Shown: positions 32,009-40,895, numbered from the stretch's first letter. The stretch: DNA of 64,000 nucleotides from Ramlibacter lithotrophicus (GCF_012184415.1 NZ_VTOX01000006.1:1-64000), one strand, 5' to 3'. Numbers and translations are program-made. The notes: generated by a model from the letters alone, not told the origin.

Positions 32009-33873
32009 TGGACGCCGCCCTGCACCTGAGAGTGGCCCTGCTGGGCAATCCCAACTGCGGCAAGACCGCCCTCTTCAACCTGCTCACCGGCAGCCGCCAG
32101 AAGGTGGCGAACTACGCCGGGGTCACGGTGGAACGCAAGGAAGGCCTGATGCGCACGCCCTCGGGACGGCTGGTGCGGGTGCTGGACCTGCCGGGCGCCT
32201 ACAGCCTGAGCCCGCTGAGCCCCGACGAGGCGCTGACGCGCGACGTCGTGACCGGCCTGCGCTCGGACGTGGAGCGGCCGGAACTGCTGGTCTGCGTCAC
32301 CGACGCGACCAACCTGCGCCTGAACCTGCGGCTGGTGCTGGAAGCACGCCGCCTCGGGGTTCCGATCGTCGTCGCGCTGAACATGAGCGACCTCGCGCGC
32401 CGTCGCGGCATCGTCATCGACCGGCAGGCGCTCGAGCGGGAACTGGGGATGCCGGTGGTGGAGACGGTCGGTGTGCACGACGACGGCGCGCGGGCGCTGG
32501 TGGCGCACCTGGACGCCTGCATCCGCGACCAGCGCCCGGTGCCGGGCGACTGGACGCCGCCCAGCGTCGCGGAAGTCGTGCAGACGCAGCAACAGGTGCG
32601 ACGCATCCTGCAGGCCGCCGTGCGCGAGCCTGAGGTGGACACGCGCCTGGACGACGCCATCGACCGGGTCGTCCTGCATCCGTTCTGGGGCGTGCCGATC
32701 CTGGCGGCGATCCTGTTCCTGATGTTCCAGGCGGTCTTCGGCTGGGCGCAGCTGCCGATGGACGCGCTCGAGCAAGGCATGCAGCACGCCGGCGCCCTGT
32801 TGCAGGATGCGATGCCGCCCGGCGTGCTGCGCAGCCTGCTGGTCGACGGCGTCGTCGCGGGTGTCGGCAGCGTCCTGGTGTTCCTGCCGCAGATCCTGAT
32901 CCTGTTCCTGTTCATCCTGGCCCTGGAGGACTCCGGCTACCTGCCGCGGGCTGCCTTCCTGCTGGATCGCGTGATGGCGGTGGCCGGCCTGTCGGGGCGC
33001 TCGTTCATCCCCCTGCTGTCCAGCTTCGCCTGCGCCGTGCCGGGCGTGATGGCCACCCGCAGCATCACGAGCTGGCGCGACCGGCTGGCGACGATCATGG
33101 TCGCGCCGCTGATGACCTGTTCGGCACGGCTGCCGGTCTATGCGTTGCTGATCGGGGCGTTCGTGCCCGAGCGGCAGGTGGCGGGGCTGTTCAACCTGCA
33201 AGGCATGGTGCTGTTCGCCCTGTACGTCGCGGGCATCGTGGCGGCCATGGCGGTCGCGTGGGCCTTCAAGCACCTGCGCCGCCAGGAAGGAGCCGCGCCG
33301 CTGCTGATGGAACTGCCCGCGTACCGGATCCCGCGCCTGCGCAGCCTCGCGCGGGGCCTCGCGGAACGCGCCGGCATCTTCATCAGGCGCGTTGGCACGA
33401 TCATCCTGGCGCTGATGGTCCTCGTCTGGTTCATCTCCAGCTTCCCGGCGCCGCCGGCCGGCGCGTCCGGCGCGGCCATCCAGTACAGCATCGCGGGCAT
33501 CCTCGGCTCGGCGCTCGAGCCGCTGTTCCGGCCGATCGGCTTCAACTGGCAGATCTGCATCGCGCTGATCCCTGGCCTCGCCGCGCGCGAGATCGCGGTG
33601 GCAGCGCTGGGCACCGTGTATGCCCTCTCCGCCACCGGCGACGCGGTGGCCGACCAGCTCGGCCCGGTGATCGCCGGCAGCTGGCCGCTCGCCACCGCGT
33701 TGTCGCTGCTCGCCTGGTACGTGTTCGCGCCACAGTGCATCTCGACGCTCGCGGTCGTCAGGCGCGAGACCAACTCCTGGCGCTATCCGCTCCTGATGGC
33801 CGGCTACCTCTTCGGCCTCGCGTGGGTGGCGTCGTTCCTGACCTACCGCATCGCGCTGGCCGTCGGCGCGTGA
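32008..33873 (+). CDS. feoB: Ferrous iron transporter B, GTPase-membrane protein
   Basis: 621 residues; shorter than the roughly 770-residue E. coli FeoB. The G domain has GNPNCGKT (G1, 13-20), VTVERKEG (G2), LDLPGAYSL (G3) and ALNMSD (G4). The membrane part has two gate regions (SFACAVPGVMATRSI; FNWQICIALIPGLAAREIAV) with the conserved Cys for iron passage and about ten helices. It imports Fe2+ into the cytoplasm. Start at 32008 rather than the TTG at 32005. Confidence 0.95.
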   Translation: MDAALHLRVALLGNPNCGKTALFNLLTGSRQKVANYAGVTVERKEGLMRTPSGRLVRVLDLPGAYSLSPLSPDEALTRDVVTGLRSDVERPELLVCVTDATNLRLNLRLVLEARRLGVPIVVALNMSDLARRRGIVIDRQALERELGMPVVETVGVHDDGARALVAHLDACIRDQRPVPGDWTPPSVAEVVQTQQQVRRILQAAVREPEVDTRLDDAIDRVVLHPFWGVPILAAILFLMFQAVFGWAQLPMDALEQGMQHAGALLQDAMPPGVLRSLLVDGVVAGVGSVLVFLPQILILFLFILALEDSGYLPRAAFLLDRVMAVAGLSGRSFIPLLSSFACAVPGVMATRSITSWRDRLATIMVAPLMTCSARLPVYALLIGAFVPERQVAGLFNLQGMVLFALYVAGIVAAMAVAWAFKHLRRQEGAAPLLMELPAYRIPRLRSLARGLAERAGIFIRRVGTIILALMVLVWFISSFPAPPAGASGAAIQYSIAGILGSALEPLFRPIGFNWQICIALIPGLAAREIAVAALGTVYALSATGDAVADQLGPVIAGSWPLATALSLLAWYVFAPQCISTLAVVRRETNSWRYPLLMAGYLFGLAWVASFLTYRIALAVGA

Positions 33874-33894
33874 ACGATACCCCTGGAACTCACC

Positions 33895-34134
33895 ATGACC
33901 CAGTTGCTGATCGCCGCCTTCATCGTCGCTGCCGCGCTGGCCTACAGCGCCTGGGTGCTGATGCCGGCTTCCTGGCGCCGCGCCGGCGCGGCCCGGCTCG
34001 CCCGGCGCGCCTCTCGTGCCGGGCTGGCGCAGGAACACGCACGTGCCATCCAGGCCAGGCTGGAGCGCGCCGGCGGCTGCAGCGAATGTGCCAGCTGCAA
34101 GGGCTGCCCGAGTTCGCCGCCGCCGGCGCGCTGA
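33895..34134 (+). CDS. Small membrane protein with CX2CX2CX2C tail, feo operon partner
   Basis: 79 residues, 21 nt after feoB. One N-terminal transmembrane helix (LLIAAFIVAAALAYSAWVLM) is followed by a basic amphipathic stretch and a C-terminal cluster with Cys at 62, 65, 68 and 71 (GCSECASCKGC). The cluster is fit to bind an iron-sulfur centre or metal, so it may play the part that FeoC plays in enterobacteria, as an iron sensor or FeoB stabiliser; this is inference from position. The same family (DUF6587-like) occurs beside feo genes in other Burkholderiales. Confidence 0.7.
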   Translation: MTQLLIAAFIVAAALAYSAWVLMPASWRRAGAARLARRASRAGLAQEHARAIQARLERAGGCSECASCKGCPSSPPPAR

Positions 34135-34141
34135 GACGCGC

Positions 34142-34300
34142 TCAGTTGCTGTCCAGGGCCCGGGAGCGCTCGACCGGCCCGTGGTAGCCGAGCAGCGCGG
34201 CGACGCTCGCGCCGGACGGGTTGCCGCCGGCGTTGGGAGACAGTCCGCTGCACGCGGACATCATGGCGACCACGCTTGCGATGGCCAGCAGCTTGTTCAT
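34142..34300 (-). CDS. Small lipoprotein of unknown function
   Basis: 52 residues. The signal peptide MNKLLAIASVVAMMSAC ends in a lipobox (MSAC) and the mature part is a hydrophilic SGLSPNAGGNPSGASVAALL. The ATG is preceded by GGAGCC. The TCCTACA element lies 54 nt upstream, tying it to the other small envelope genes. Convergent with the feo operon. Confidence 0.65.
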   Translation of the reverse strand: MNKLLAIASVVAMMSACSGLSPNAGGNPSGASVAALLGYHGPVERSRALDSN

Positions 34301-34327
34301 GAGGTGGGCTCCGTTGCTCGAGCAGGC

Positions 34328-34361
34328 ATTTGGCGACACCCTCGGCAGGCGCGGTGTAGGA
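34328..34361 (-). promoter_or_regulatory. TCCTACA element upstream of small lipoprotein gene
   Basis: On the minus strand GTCCTACA (heptamer 34361-34355) with CCAAAT (34333-34328) 21 nt later; the start codon is 54 nt from the heptamer. Confidence 0.5.
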
Positions 34362-34551
34362 CCTGTTCCAGCCCAACCGTCGGCGCCGCGCGCTGCCCTT
34401 TTTTGTGCCAGTGTGTGAGGCATCGTCGCCCCGGCGGCGCAACGCGGACAGGTGGCACACACAAAGGAGGGCGGCACGCGTATATTGGCCCGGCGCCGCG
34501 GCGGGGTCGCCGGCCGGCGCCCGTCCGTAACCCTCCCTCAAGGAGCTGAAC

Positions 34552-34914
34552 ATGAGAACCACGATGAAGAAGATGACTTGCCGCGCCCTGGTCGTTTCGT
34601 TGCTGGCGTTTTCGTTCCAGACCGCGAGCGCGGGCATGATCGGCGCGGACCAGGCGCTGTCCGGCACGGCCAGCGCCGACCGCGGCATGGTACTCACAGT
34701 GCTCGGCCGCGCCGAGACCGCGGCGCAGTTGCAGTCGCAGGGCATAGACCCCGAACTGGCGCGCGCGCGTGTCGCCGCCATGACCGACCAGGAGGTGCAG
34801 AGCCTCGCCCGCGACATGCAGACGGCACCTGCCGGTGCGGGGCTGGACACCGGCGGCTGGCTCACCCTGATCCTGGTGGCTGGCCTGGTCTGGTACTTCG
34901 CCTTCCGCAAGTGA
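34552..34914 (+). CDS. PA2779-family protein
   Basis: 120 residues. The signal-peptide region (ALVVSLLAFSFQTASAG) is followed by the family's MIGADQALSGTASADRGMVL and LQSQGIDPELARARVAAMTD. A C-terminal hydrophobic helix (WLTLILVAGLVWYFAF) anchors it. It lies 10 nt before the PA2778-type gene, the usual pairing in Pseudomonas and Burkholderiales. A TATATT at 34481-34486 may be the -10 box. The biochemical role is not known. Confidence 0.88.
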   Translation: MRTTMKKMTCRALVVSLLAFSFQTASAGMIGADQALSGTASADRGMVLTVLGRAETAAQLQSQGIDPELARARVAAMTDQEVQSLARDMQTAPAGAGLDTGGWLTLILVAGLVWYFAFRK

Positions 34915-34924
34915 CACGCGCCGC

Positions 34925-35911
34925 ATGAGCGGGCGCGCGATCGCGCGCAGCACGGCGCGCCTGGCCGGCGCGCTGCTGCTGGCCCTGGCCGCCGGGTGCG
35001 CGCAACTGGTGCCGCAGACGATCGCGCTGCGCACCGACTGGCCCGCGGGCGTGCCGCAGAGCGTCGAGCTCACTGGCGTTCCCTTCTTTCCGCAGGACGA
35101 ATACCAGTGCGGCCCGGCCGCCCTCGCGACGGTGCTCGTCCACAGCGGCGTCGCGATCGCGCCCGAGCCGCTGGTGCGCGAGGTGTACCTGCCTTCGCGC
35201 CACGGCAGCCTGCAGGCCGAAATGGTGGCCACCCCGCGCCGCCACGCCCGCATCTCGTATCCGCTGGCGCCCCGCTACGGCGACCTGTTGCGAGAGGTGG
35301 CGTCCGGCAATCCGGTCGTGGTGCTGCAGGAGATCGGCTACCTGCCGCTCGTGCCCAAATGGCATTACGCCGTCGTCAACGGCTTCGACTATCCGTCAGG
35401 CACGGTGTGGCTGCGCTCCGGCACCGAGCGCCGGCAGGCGATGCCGTTCACGGCCTTCGAGCGCACCTGGATGAAGAGCGGGTACTGGGCGATGGTGGTC
35501 ACGGCGCCCGACCGGATCCCCGTCACGGCAACCGAACAGGGGTGGCTGGCGGCCGTGCTCGCGTTTGCCCGCAGCGAGCAAGGCGAGCCGCTCACGCGCG
35601 CCTATGCCGCGACCCTCAAGCGCTGGCCGGACAGCCTGCCGGCCGCGGTGGGCCTGGCCAACCAGCACCATGCGCGCGGCGCCATTGCCGAGAGCGTCGC
35701 GGTCCTGCGCGCCGCCAGACGCAAGCACCCCCAATCGGCCGTGGTGGCCAACAATCTCGCACAGGCGCTGTCCGACCTGGGGCGCCAGCAGGAAGCACTG
35801 GCGCTGATCGACCAGGTCGCCGACCCGGCCCATCCCTTCGCCGCCGAAGTGCGGGCCACCCGCGAGCTGATCCTGCAGCGCATCGGGCGGCAGAAGTCGG
35901 GCAACCGCTGA
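34925..35911 (+). CDS. PA2778-family cysteine peptidase with TPR, lipoprotein
   Basis: 328 residues. The signal peptide ends in the lipobox-like LAAGC. The C39-like papain-fold domain (about 45-190) has FFPQDEYQCGPAALATVLVH with the catalytic Cys, PKWHYAVVNGFDYP with the His, then an Asp. The C-terminal part has TPR-like helices (PAAVGLANQHHARGAIAESV; VVANNLAQALSDLGRQQEAL). The gene is paired with PA2779 upstream. A periplasmic bacteriocin-type or peptide-processing function is suggested by the fold but not shown. Confidence 0.88.
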   Translation: MSGRAIARSTARLAGALLLALAAGCAQLVPQTIALRTDWPAGVPQSVELTGVPFFPQDEYQCGPAALATVLVHSGVAIAPEPLVREVYLPSRHGSLQAEMVATPRRHARISYPLAPRYGDLLREVASGNPVVVLQEIGYLPLVPKWHYAVVNGFDYPSGTVWLRSGTERRQAMPFTAFERTWMKSGYWAMVVTAPDRIPVTATEQGWLAAVLAFARSEQGEPLTRAYAATLKRWPDSLPAAVGLANQHHARGAIAESVAVLRAARRKHPQSAVVANNLAQALSDLGRQQEALALIDQVADPAHPFAAEVRATRELILQRIGRQKSGNR

Positions 35912-35929
35912 TCGCCGCGAGCAAAAGCA

Positions 35930-35960
35930 AAAGGCCGGGGGCACGCTGCCACCGGCCTTT
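35930..35960. terminator. Bidirectional terminator hairpin
   Basis: AAAGGCCGG (35930-35938) pairs with CCGGCCTTT (35952-35960). Short T-rich sequence flanks it on both strands. It separates two convergent genes. Confidence 0.65.
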
Positions 35961-35977
35961 CTCATTCCTGCGTCCGC

Positions 35978-36364
35978 TTAGTTGCGGTCGGCGCGCGCGA
36001 CGCGCGTCGGCTCGGGTTCGGCCGGTGCCGCGCCCATGGTCGACGTCGCCGGTTCCGGAGCCGGCGCGGCGGCGACCGGCTCGGGCGCGGGCGCCGGAGC
36101 GGCGGCAACCGGTTCGGGCGCGGGCGCCGGAGCGGCCGCCACGGGCTCGGGCTCCTTCGTCAGCGTGGCCGTGCGGGTTTCGCCCATCCAGGTCAGCACG
36201 CCGGTCTCGCCCATCGGCGTGACGTGGGTGCTTTGCTGGCCGGCGCCGATGGCGTGGTTGGGAATCAGCGGGTTGGGCGGCTGGCCCTGTGCGATGGCGA
36301 CGCCCAGAACGGCGACCGTGGACACACCGGCTGCAACGCCTGCGATTTTCGTGAACAGACTCAT
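35978..36364 (-). CDS. Exported Pro/Ala-repeat protein with C-terminal RADRN
   Basis: 128 residues. An N-terminal hydrophobic segment (IAGVAAGVSTVAVLGVAIA) acts as signal or anchor, then comes NPLIPNHAIGAGQQSTHVTP, then about three PEPVAAAPAPA repeats (residues 73-105). The chain ends ARADRN, as the protein at 37724-38089 ends TRADRN. The AAGGAGCG before the ATG is strong. Function unknown; a structural or wall-spanning role would fit the proline repeats. Confidence 0.75.
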   Translation of the reverse strand: MSLFTKIAGVAAGVSTVAVLGVAIAQGQPPNPLIPNHAIGAGQQSTHVTPMGETGVLTWMGETRTATLTKEPEPVAAAPAPAPEPVAAAPAPAPEPVAAAPAPEPATSTMGAAPAEPEPTRVARADRN

Positions 36365-36864
36365 GACGAACGCTCCTTGAAATTGGACTGAGTTGAGAGG
36401 CCGGCCTTTTCCTGGCCAGCTGGATGCAAGCCTAGTGCTCGGCCAGCCGCGAAGCGTCAGGTCCAGCCGCCATTGCATGTCGGACGACGGCGGCGCGCCG
36501 TGCCGCCCTTGACCGACGCCAGCCCCGGAAGGAGCCACCTTCCCATGGATGAGGCATGCGGCCGCGGGGCGGCGCGCGCTGGCCCGCGCTGCCGGAATGT
36601 GCCTACACCGCCTCGAGCGGCCGACTTGCGCGCCGCTGCCACGTGATCGAAGGACACTGGCAGCGCCGGCCGGGCTCCGCGCTACAACGACAGGGATCGA
36701 GCTTCCGCACCCCGTGCGAAACGCAAGGCCATTGTCCAGCGGCCCGGCTGCACTTTTTCCGGCGGGCTGCCGCGGCACCGGCGGCAGCCGCACCACCACA
36801 AGGTAGAACCGCACCGGCATGACGACCCAGCCCCACGAGGCCCGGTTGTCCGCCGGCGCCGGCG
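36365..36864. other. Gene-free region of 500 bp
   Basis: No convincing coding frame; open frames on both strands lack ribosome-binding sites and family similarity. A CCTACAC at 36604-36610 resembles the TCCTACA element but its first base is G and no gene follows on that strand. GC-rich inverted repeats are present near 36755-36790. The promoters of the flanking genes lie here but are not identified. Confidence 0.4.
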
Positions 36865-37662
36865 TCAGGGTGCGCTCGCCTCGGCCTTGCTGTGCGCGAC
36901 CTTCAGCGGCGCCGCGACGTCGTGGAAGGAAGCGAAGACTTCCTGCAGCGGGCGCGTTTCGGGCAGGACGTAGATGACGGCGCCGCTACCCTTCACCAGC
37001 GGCCGCAGGACGTCCTCGAAGAAGCCGGCGGGCAGGTTGATGCAGCCGTACGACATGCGGTTGTCGTCGTTGGAGGGCGAAGACAGGGCCTGCAGCCGCT
37101 CCGGGACCTTGATCACCCGATGCATGGATACCGCTGCGTCGTAGTCGACCCACACCACGTCCTCGCCGCGACTGCTGCTCATCCCCATTTCGGCGACGAA
37201 GCGGCCGGCCGGCGTCGTCCGCTCCTCGGGCAGCACCTGCGCGACCGGCTTGTCGCCGATGCCGGGCACCGTGTGGTCGCCACGCGCCGAACCGAGCAAG
37301 GCGGGGACCGCGGCCTGCAGCCGGCCGCGCGGATCGAACGCATAGACCTTCGCTTCCTTCTTGTCGACGATGACGAAGGCCATCCGGCGGTGATCGCCGG
37401 ACTGCACCACCCAGTGGGCCATGCGGCGCACGTCTTGCGATGGCTTCGCGCCGGCGAAATCGGCCAGGCGCTTGCTGCGCACCGCCGGCACGGGGGCGGT
37501 CGGCGCGGGCCGCACCGCCGCCTGCGGGGCCTTGGCAGGCGGGCTCACCGTAAGCACAGGCGGCAACACCACCGTGAGAACGGCAGCCCCGATGAGGAGG
37601 CCCTTGCGCAAGGCGTCGGCGAATTCGGACCGTGGTGCTGCAGTGTGGTGCGGTCGGTTCAT
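36865..37662 (-). CDS. L,D-transpeptidase family protein (YkuD domain)
   Basis: 265 residues. One N-terminal membrane segment (LLIGAAVLTVVLPPVLTV) places the rest in the periplasm. The catalytic motif is MSYGCINLP near residue 210, matching the S/T-x-G-C-x-N signature, with the upstream His in VSMHRVIKVP. Such enzymes cross-link peptidoglycan or attach proteins; the amidated substrate is unknown. Pro-rich linker (APTAPVPA) follows the anchor. Confidence 0.87.
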   Translation of the reverse strand: MNRPHHTAAPRSEFADALRKGLLIGAAVLTVVLPPVLTVSPPAKAPQAAVRPAPTAPVPAVRSKRLADFAGAKPSQDVRRMAHWVVQSGDHRRMAFVIVDKKEAKVYAFDPRGRLQAAVPALLGSARGDHTVPGIGDKPVAQVLPEERTTPAGRFVAEMGMSSSRGEDVVWVDYDAAVSMHRVIKVPERLQALSSPSNDDNRMSYGCINLPAGFFEDVLRPLVKGSGAVIYVLPETRPLQEVFASFHDVAAPLKVAHSKAEASAP

Positions 37663-37723
37663 CGATCAGGCTTGCGAAAAGGCCCATCGGGCGCGCGGCC
37701 CGATGGACAGGAGCAGGTCCGGT

Positions 37724-38089
37724 TCAGTTCCGGTCAGCGCGCGTGCGGCCGGAGTCCATGCCGCCGCCGGTCGTCGTGTTGCTGCTGGAGCCCATGCTGG
37801 TGGAACCCGAGGTGCTGGTGTCGGTCGAGCCGGTGCCGCTGGCGCCCATCGTGCTGCTGCCCGATCCGGTGGTGCCGCTCGCGCCCATCGTGCTGCCGCT
37901 CGAGCCGGTGGTGCCGCTCGCGCCCGTCGTGCTGCTGGTGCTGCTGGTGTCGTTGGGGTTGGTCGTGGCGCTGGTCGAGCCGGAACCCGCCGTGCCCGAG
38001 GAACCAGAGGTCTGCGCGACGGCGATGCCGCCCAGTGCCATGGCGGCGGCCGCGGCCAGCGCGGTCAGCGTCTGCTTGGTGGTGATCAT
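37724..38089 (-). CDS. Exported Ser/Gly/Thr-rich protein with C-terminal RADRN
   Basis: 121 residues. The signal peptide (LTALAAAAAMALGGIAVAQ) is followed by low-complexity TSGSSGTAGSGSTSAT-type sequence with repeats of GASGTTGS and STMGASGTTGSGSSTMGASG. The end GGMDSGRTRADRN shares RADRN with the protein at 35978-36364. AAGGAG 6 nt before the ATG is ideal. The TCCTACA element is 120 nt upstream. Such proteins are unstructured; function unknown. Confidence 0.78.
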   Translation of the reverse strand: MITTKQTLTALAAAAAMALGGIAVAQTSGSSGTAGSGSTSATTNPNDTSSTSSTTGASGTTGSSGSTMGASGTTGSGSSTMGASGTGSTDTSTSGSTSMGSSSNTTTGGGMDSGRTRADRN

Positions 38090-38209
38090 CTTTACTCCTT
38101 GAATGAGAACCCCGAAGGGCGTGCTTGGAAGAAGCCGGCCTCCCAGCCGACTGCCACGCAGATTAGGGGGCGCCCCAGCCGTCGGAAGTGGGCCATTCCA
38201 GACCCCGTC

Positions 38210-38216
38210 TGTAGGA
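38210..38216 (-). promoter_or_regulatory. TCCTACA element upstream of Ser/Gly-rich protein gene
   Basis: Minus-strand TGTCCTACAGA. It lies 120 nt before the start codon, twice the usual distance, and the block 21 nt on (CTTCCG) is not AT-rich. It could instead serve the small frame at 38226-38405 only if that frame were read the other way, which is not the case. Confidence 0.4.
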
Positions 38217-38225
38217 CACTTGCTG

Positions 38226-38405
38226 TCACGATTCGATAACGAGCCCGGCAGCAGCGCCGGCAGAGGCGGCCTCGTCGGCGCCCCAGGACTCGATCTGCAG
38301 CGCCGGATTCGCGCATTCCCAGCCGAGCGGGACATCCTCGTCCTCGGCGCTGCGAAGGAACACGGTCGCGGCGGCGGCCGGAATCGGTGCGGGAACGTTG
38401 TCCAT
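38226..38405 (-). CDS. Possible small acidic protein
   Basis: 59 residues, acidic (VFLRSAEDEDVPLGWECANP ... LQIESWGADEAASA). GGGAGG lies 5-10 nt before the ATG at 38405, which is the main reason to list it. No family is recognised and no promoter is visible. Confidence 0.35.
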   Translation of the reverse strand: MDNVPAPIPAAAATVFLRSAEDEDVPLGWECANPALQIESWGADEAASAGAAAGLVIES

Positions 38406-38500
38406 GGGGCCCTCCCAGGCAGTCGTGGCAGGCATCCATGGTGACCTGCAGAGCTTGCGCGGTCGCTTCCGCGGCAGCGCGAGACAGCGTCGGACGATGC

Positions 38501-38752
38501 CTACTTCGGGGCGGTCTCGGTCTTCGAAACACCACGGACGTTGAGCCCGGCGAGCGCCACCTGCAACGCGATCAGCGCGTACGCACCATCGTGCCAGCCC
38601 CACAGCCCCCACAGCACATTGCTTGCGAGAAACACCCAGAACCCGGCGTTGCGCCGGCCCTGTTGATTGGAGGCCACCAGCCATGCGGCCAGCACGGTGG
38701 CGACCATCGCGGGCCATTGGAGCAGGTCCAGCCATTCCGGAGAGAAATCCAT
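38501..38752 (-). CDS. Small membrane protein, unknown function
   Basis: 83 residues with three hydrophobic stretches: QWPAMVATVLAAWLVAS, GFWVFLASNVLWGLWGW and AYALIALQVALAGLNVRG. The conserved S-N-x-x-W-x-x-W-G-W pattern resembles small membrane proteins of the PnuC-like or SWEET-like type known in Burkholderiales. The TCCTACA element is 55 nt upstream. No activity is known. Confidence 0.75.
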   Translation of the reverse strand: MDFSPEWLDLLQWPAMVATVLAAWLVASNQQGRRNAGFWVFLASNVLWGLWGWHDGAYALIALQVALAGLNVRGVSKTETAPK

Positions 38753-38807
38753 GCGCCACCGTACCGTGCATCGCCGGCGGCGCACGGCGGAACGCACCGG
38801 CCCGCGA

Positions 38808-38814
38808 TGTAGGA
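38808..38814 (-). promoter_or_regulatory. TCCTACA element upstream of small membrane protein gene
   Basis: Minus-strand GTCCTACA (heptamer 38814-38808), 55 nt before the ATG at 38752 and only 9 nt after the stop of the methyltransferase gene. The block 21 nt downstream is GC-rich, so the -10 part is not conserved here. Confidence 0.45.
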
Positions 38815-38822
38815 CCGCGCGC

Positions 38823-39971
38823 TCAGCGAACCGCGAGCCGCCAGAGGGAGGTGCGCTCCCTCGCCCGCGCTGCGTGCAGCGGATCGGCGGGATCGGTGCT
38901 CTTCGGATGGCGCGGCTGCACCTGGGTGCGCGCCAGCACGCGCAGGCCGGCGGCCTCGATCCAGCCGGCGAGTTCGCCTGGCGCGCGCAGGCCGAGGTGC
39001 TCGGCCAGGTCGGACATGACCAGCCAGCCTTCGCCGCCGGGCAGCAGGTGGTCGGCCAGTCCCGCGAGGAAACTCCGCAGCATCCGGCTGTCTTCGTCGT
39101 AGACCGCGCGCTCGACCGGGGCGCTGGCACGCGCCGGCAGCCATGGTGGGTTGCACACGACCAGCGGGGCGCGACCGTCCGGGAACAGATCCGCCGCCAC
39201 CACCTCCACCTGCGACTGCAGGCCAAGGCGCGACACGCTCTCGCGGGCGCAGGCCAGGGCGCGCGGGTCGAGGTCGGTGGCGACCACGCGCCGCACGCCG
39301 CGCCGCGCGAGGATCGCCGCCAGCACGCCGGTGCCGGTGCCGACGTCGAACGCGAGGTCCGTCGCCGGCAGCGGCGCCGCGGCGACCAGTTCCAGGTACT
39401 CGCCGCGCACCGGCGAGAAGACCCCGTAGTGGGGATGGATGCGGTTGTCCGGCGGCGGACCGAGCGCCGGAATGGCCACGCCCTTCTTGCGCCACTCGTG
39501 CGCCCCGACCAGGCCCAGCAGCTCGCGCAGCGCCGCCACCGAAGGCTCGCCGTCCGGCGGGCCCCAGGCCTCGCGGCAGGCGTGGCGCAGGTCCGGCGCC
39601 CGCGGCAGCGCGATCCCGTAATCGCCATCCAGTTCGATCAGCACCTTGCCCAGGATGCCGGCACGCTGACCTTGCGCCTGCCGGTGCTGGTGGAACGCTG
39701 CCAGCGGGGACGTGGCCGGCGCGCGCGCGCCGGGCCGCGCGGCGCGCTGGTCGATGCGGCGGCCGATCGCCTGCAGCAGCTGGCGCGCGTTGTGGAAGTC
39801 GCTGCGCCACAGCATGGCCGTGCCTTCGCTGGCCAGGCGCACGGCCTGCGCCGCGGACAAGGTGTCGTCGACTGGCTGCACGCGCGCCGGCGGCGGCAGG
39901 CCCGCTTCCGAGCGCCAGCGGGCACGATGCGCGGCGCCGCCTTCGGTCCACTCGAGGACCGGCGGGTTCAC
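38823..39971 (-). CDS. Class I SAM-dependent methyltransferase (N5-glutamine/RlmG-like)
   Basis: 382 residues. The Rossmann motif [18 protein letters not shown] binds SAM, and the catalytic VVCNPPWLP is the N-P-P-W/Y motif of methyltransferases acting on amide or base nitrogen. The N-terminal 170 residues ([33 protein letters not shown]) resemble those of small-ribosomal RNA or release factor modifiers. The final substrate cannot be read. It overlaps the DUF808 gene by four bases (ATGA). Confidence 0.83.
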   Translation of the reverse strand: MNPPVLEWTEGGAAHRARWRSEAGLPPPARVQPVDDTLSAAQAVRLASEGTAMLWRSDFHNARQLLQAIGRRIDQRAARPGARAPATSPLAAFHQHRQAQGQRAGILGKVLIELDGDYGIALPRAPDLRHACREAWGPPDGEPSVAALRELLGLVGAHEWRKKGVAIPALGPPPDNRIHPHYGVFSPVRGEYLELVAAAPLPATDLAFDVGTGTGVLAAILARRGVRRVVATDLDPRALACARESVSRLGLQSQVEVVAADLFPDGRAPLVVCNPPWLPARASAPVERAVYDEDSRMLRSFLAGLADHLLPGGEGWLVMSDLAEHLGLRAPGELAGWIEAAGLRVLARTQVQPRHPKSTDPADPLHAARARERTSLWRLAVR

Positions 39972-40885
39972 GCGGCGGCCTTGCGTCCCGCCAGCCGCTG
40001 TCCCAGCGTGACGACCCCGAGCACGATCGCGCCGGCCACGACGCCCGCCAGGCCGTTCATGACGGACGACACCAGCAGGCCGACGCCGGCGGCCATGTCG
40101 TGCGCCAGCGCTTCGATCGCGTGGGCGAGCGCCGGAAAACCGTGCACCAGGATGCCGCCTCCCACCAGGAACATGGCGGCGGTGCCGGCGATCGACAGCG
40201 CCTTCATCAGCCAGGGCGCGAGGCGCAGGATGCCGCCGCCGACCGCGCGCGCGGCAGCGGACGTCCTTCGGCTCAGGTACAGGCCCAGGTCATCCAGCTT
40301 CACGATGCCGGCCACCAGGCCATAGACGCCCACCGTCATCAGCAGGGCGATCGCGGTGAGCACCGCCACCTGCACCATGAACTCGCTCTGCGCCACCGTG
40401 CCGAGCGTGATCGCGATGATCTCCGCGGAGAGGATGAAGTCGGTGCGCACGGCGCCCTTGATCTTGTCCTTTTCGACCGCGCGCAGGTCGACCTGCGGGT
40501 CCACCACCGCCCGCGTCAGCTCCTCGTGGTGCGCTTCGTCCTCCGCGCGGCTGTGCAGGAACCTGTGCGCCAGCTTCTCGAAACCCTCGTAGCAGAGGAA
40601 CGCCCCGCCGACCATCAGCAGCGGCGTCACCGCCCATGGCGCGAACGCGCTGATCGCCAGCGCCGCGGGCACCAGGATCGCCTTGTTCACGAACGAGCCG
40701 CGCGCGACCGCCCACACCACCGGCAGCTCGCGCTCCGCGTTCAGCCCCACCATCTGGTTGGCGTTGAGCGCGAGGTCGTCGCCGAGCACGCCGGCCGTCT
40801 TCTTGGCGGCCACCTTCGAGAGGATGGACACGTCGTCGAGAATGGTCGCGATGTCGTCCAGCAGTGCCAGCAGGCTCGATGCCAT
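39968..40885 (-). CDS. DUF808/YedI-family membrane protein
   Basis: 305 residues. [20 protein letters not shown] and [20 protein letters not shown] are diagnostic of the YedI family, followed by three to five membrane segments ([40 protein letters not shown]). Function is unknown. The ATGA overlap with the methyltransferase gene indicates an operon. Confidence 0.9.
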   Translation of the reverse strand: MASSLLALLDDIATILDDVSILSKVAAKKTAGVLGDDLALNANQMVGLNAERELPVVWAVARGSFVNKAILVPAALAISAFAPWAVTPLLMVGGAFLCYEGFEKLAHRFLHSRAEDEAHHEELTRAVVDPQVDLRAVEKDKIKGAVRTDFILSAEIIAITLGTVAQSEFMVQVAVLTAIALLMTVGVYGLVAGIVKLDDLGLYLSRRTSAAARAVGGGILRLAPWLMKALSIAGTAAMFLVGGGILVHGFPALAHAIEALAHDMAAGVGLLVSSVMNGLAGVVAGAIVLGVVTLGQRLAGRKAAA

Positions 40886-40895
40886 CAGGTCCCCT

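Noticed and set aside
31699..34038. Minus-strand frame of 779 residues opposite feoAB
   Set aside because: Low-complexity His/Arg/Gln-rich shadow of the feo genes, a usual artefact of high GC.
36604..36610. CCTACAC in the 500-bp gene-free region
   Set aside because: First base differs (G instead of T), and no gene follows in that direction.
36549..36822. Small frames in the 36.4-36.9 kb gap
   Set aside because: No ribosome-binding site, no signal peptide or family; composition like non-coding high-GC DNA.
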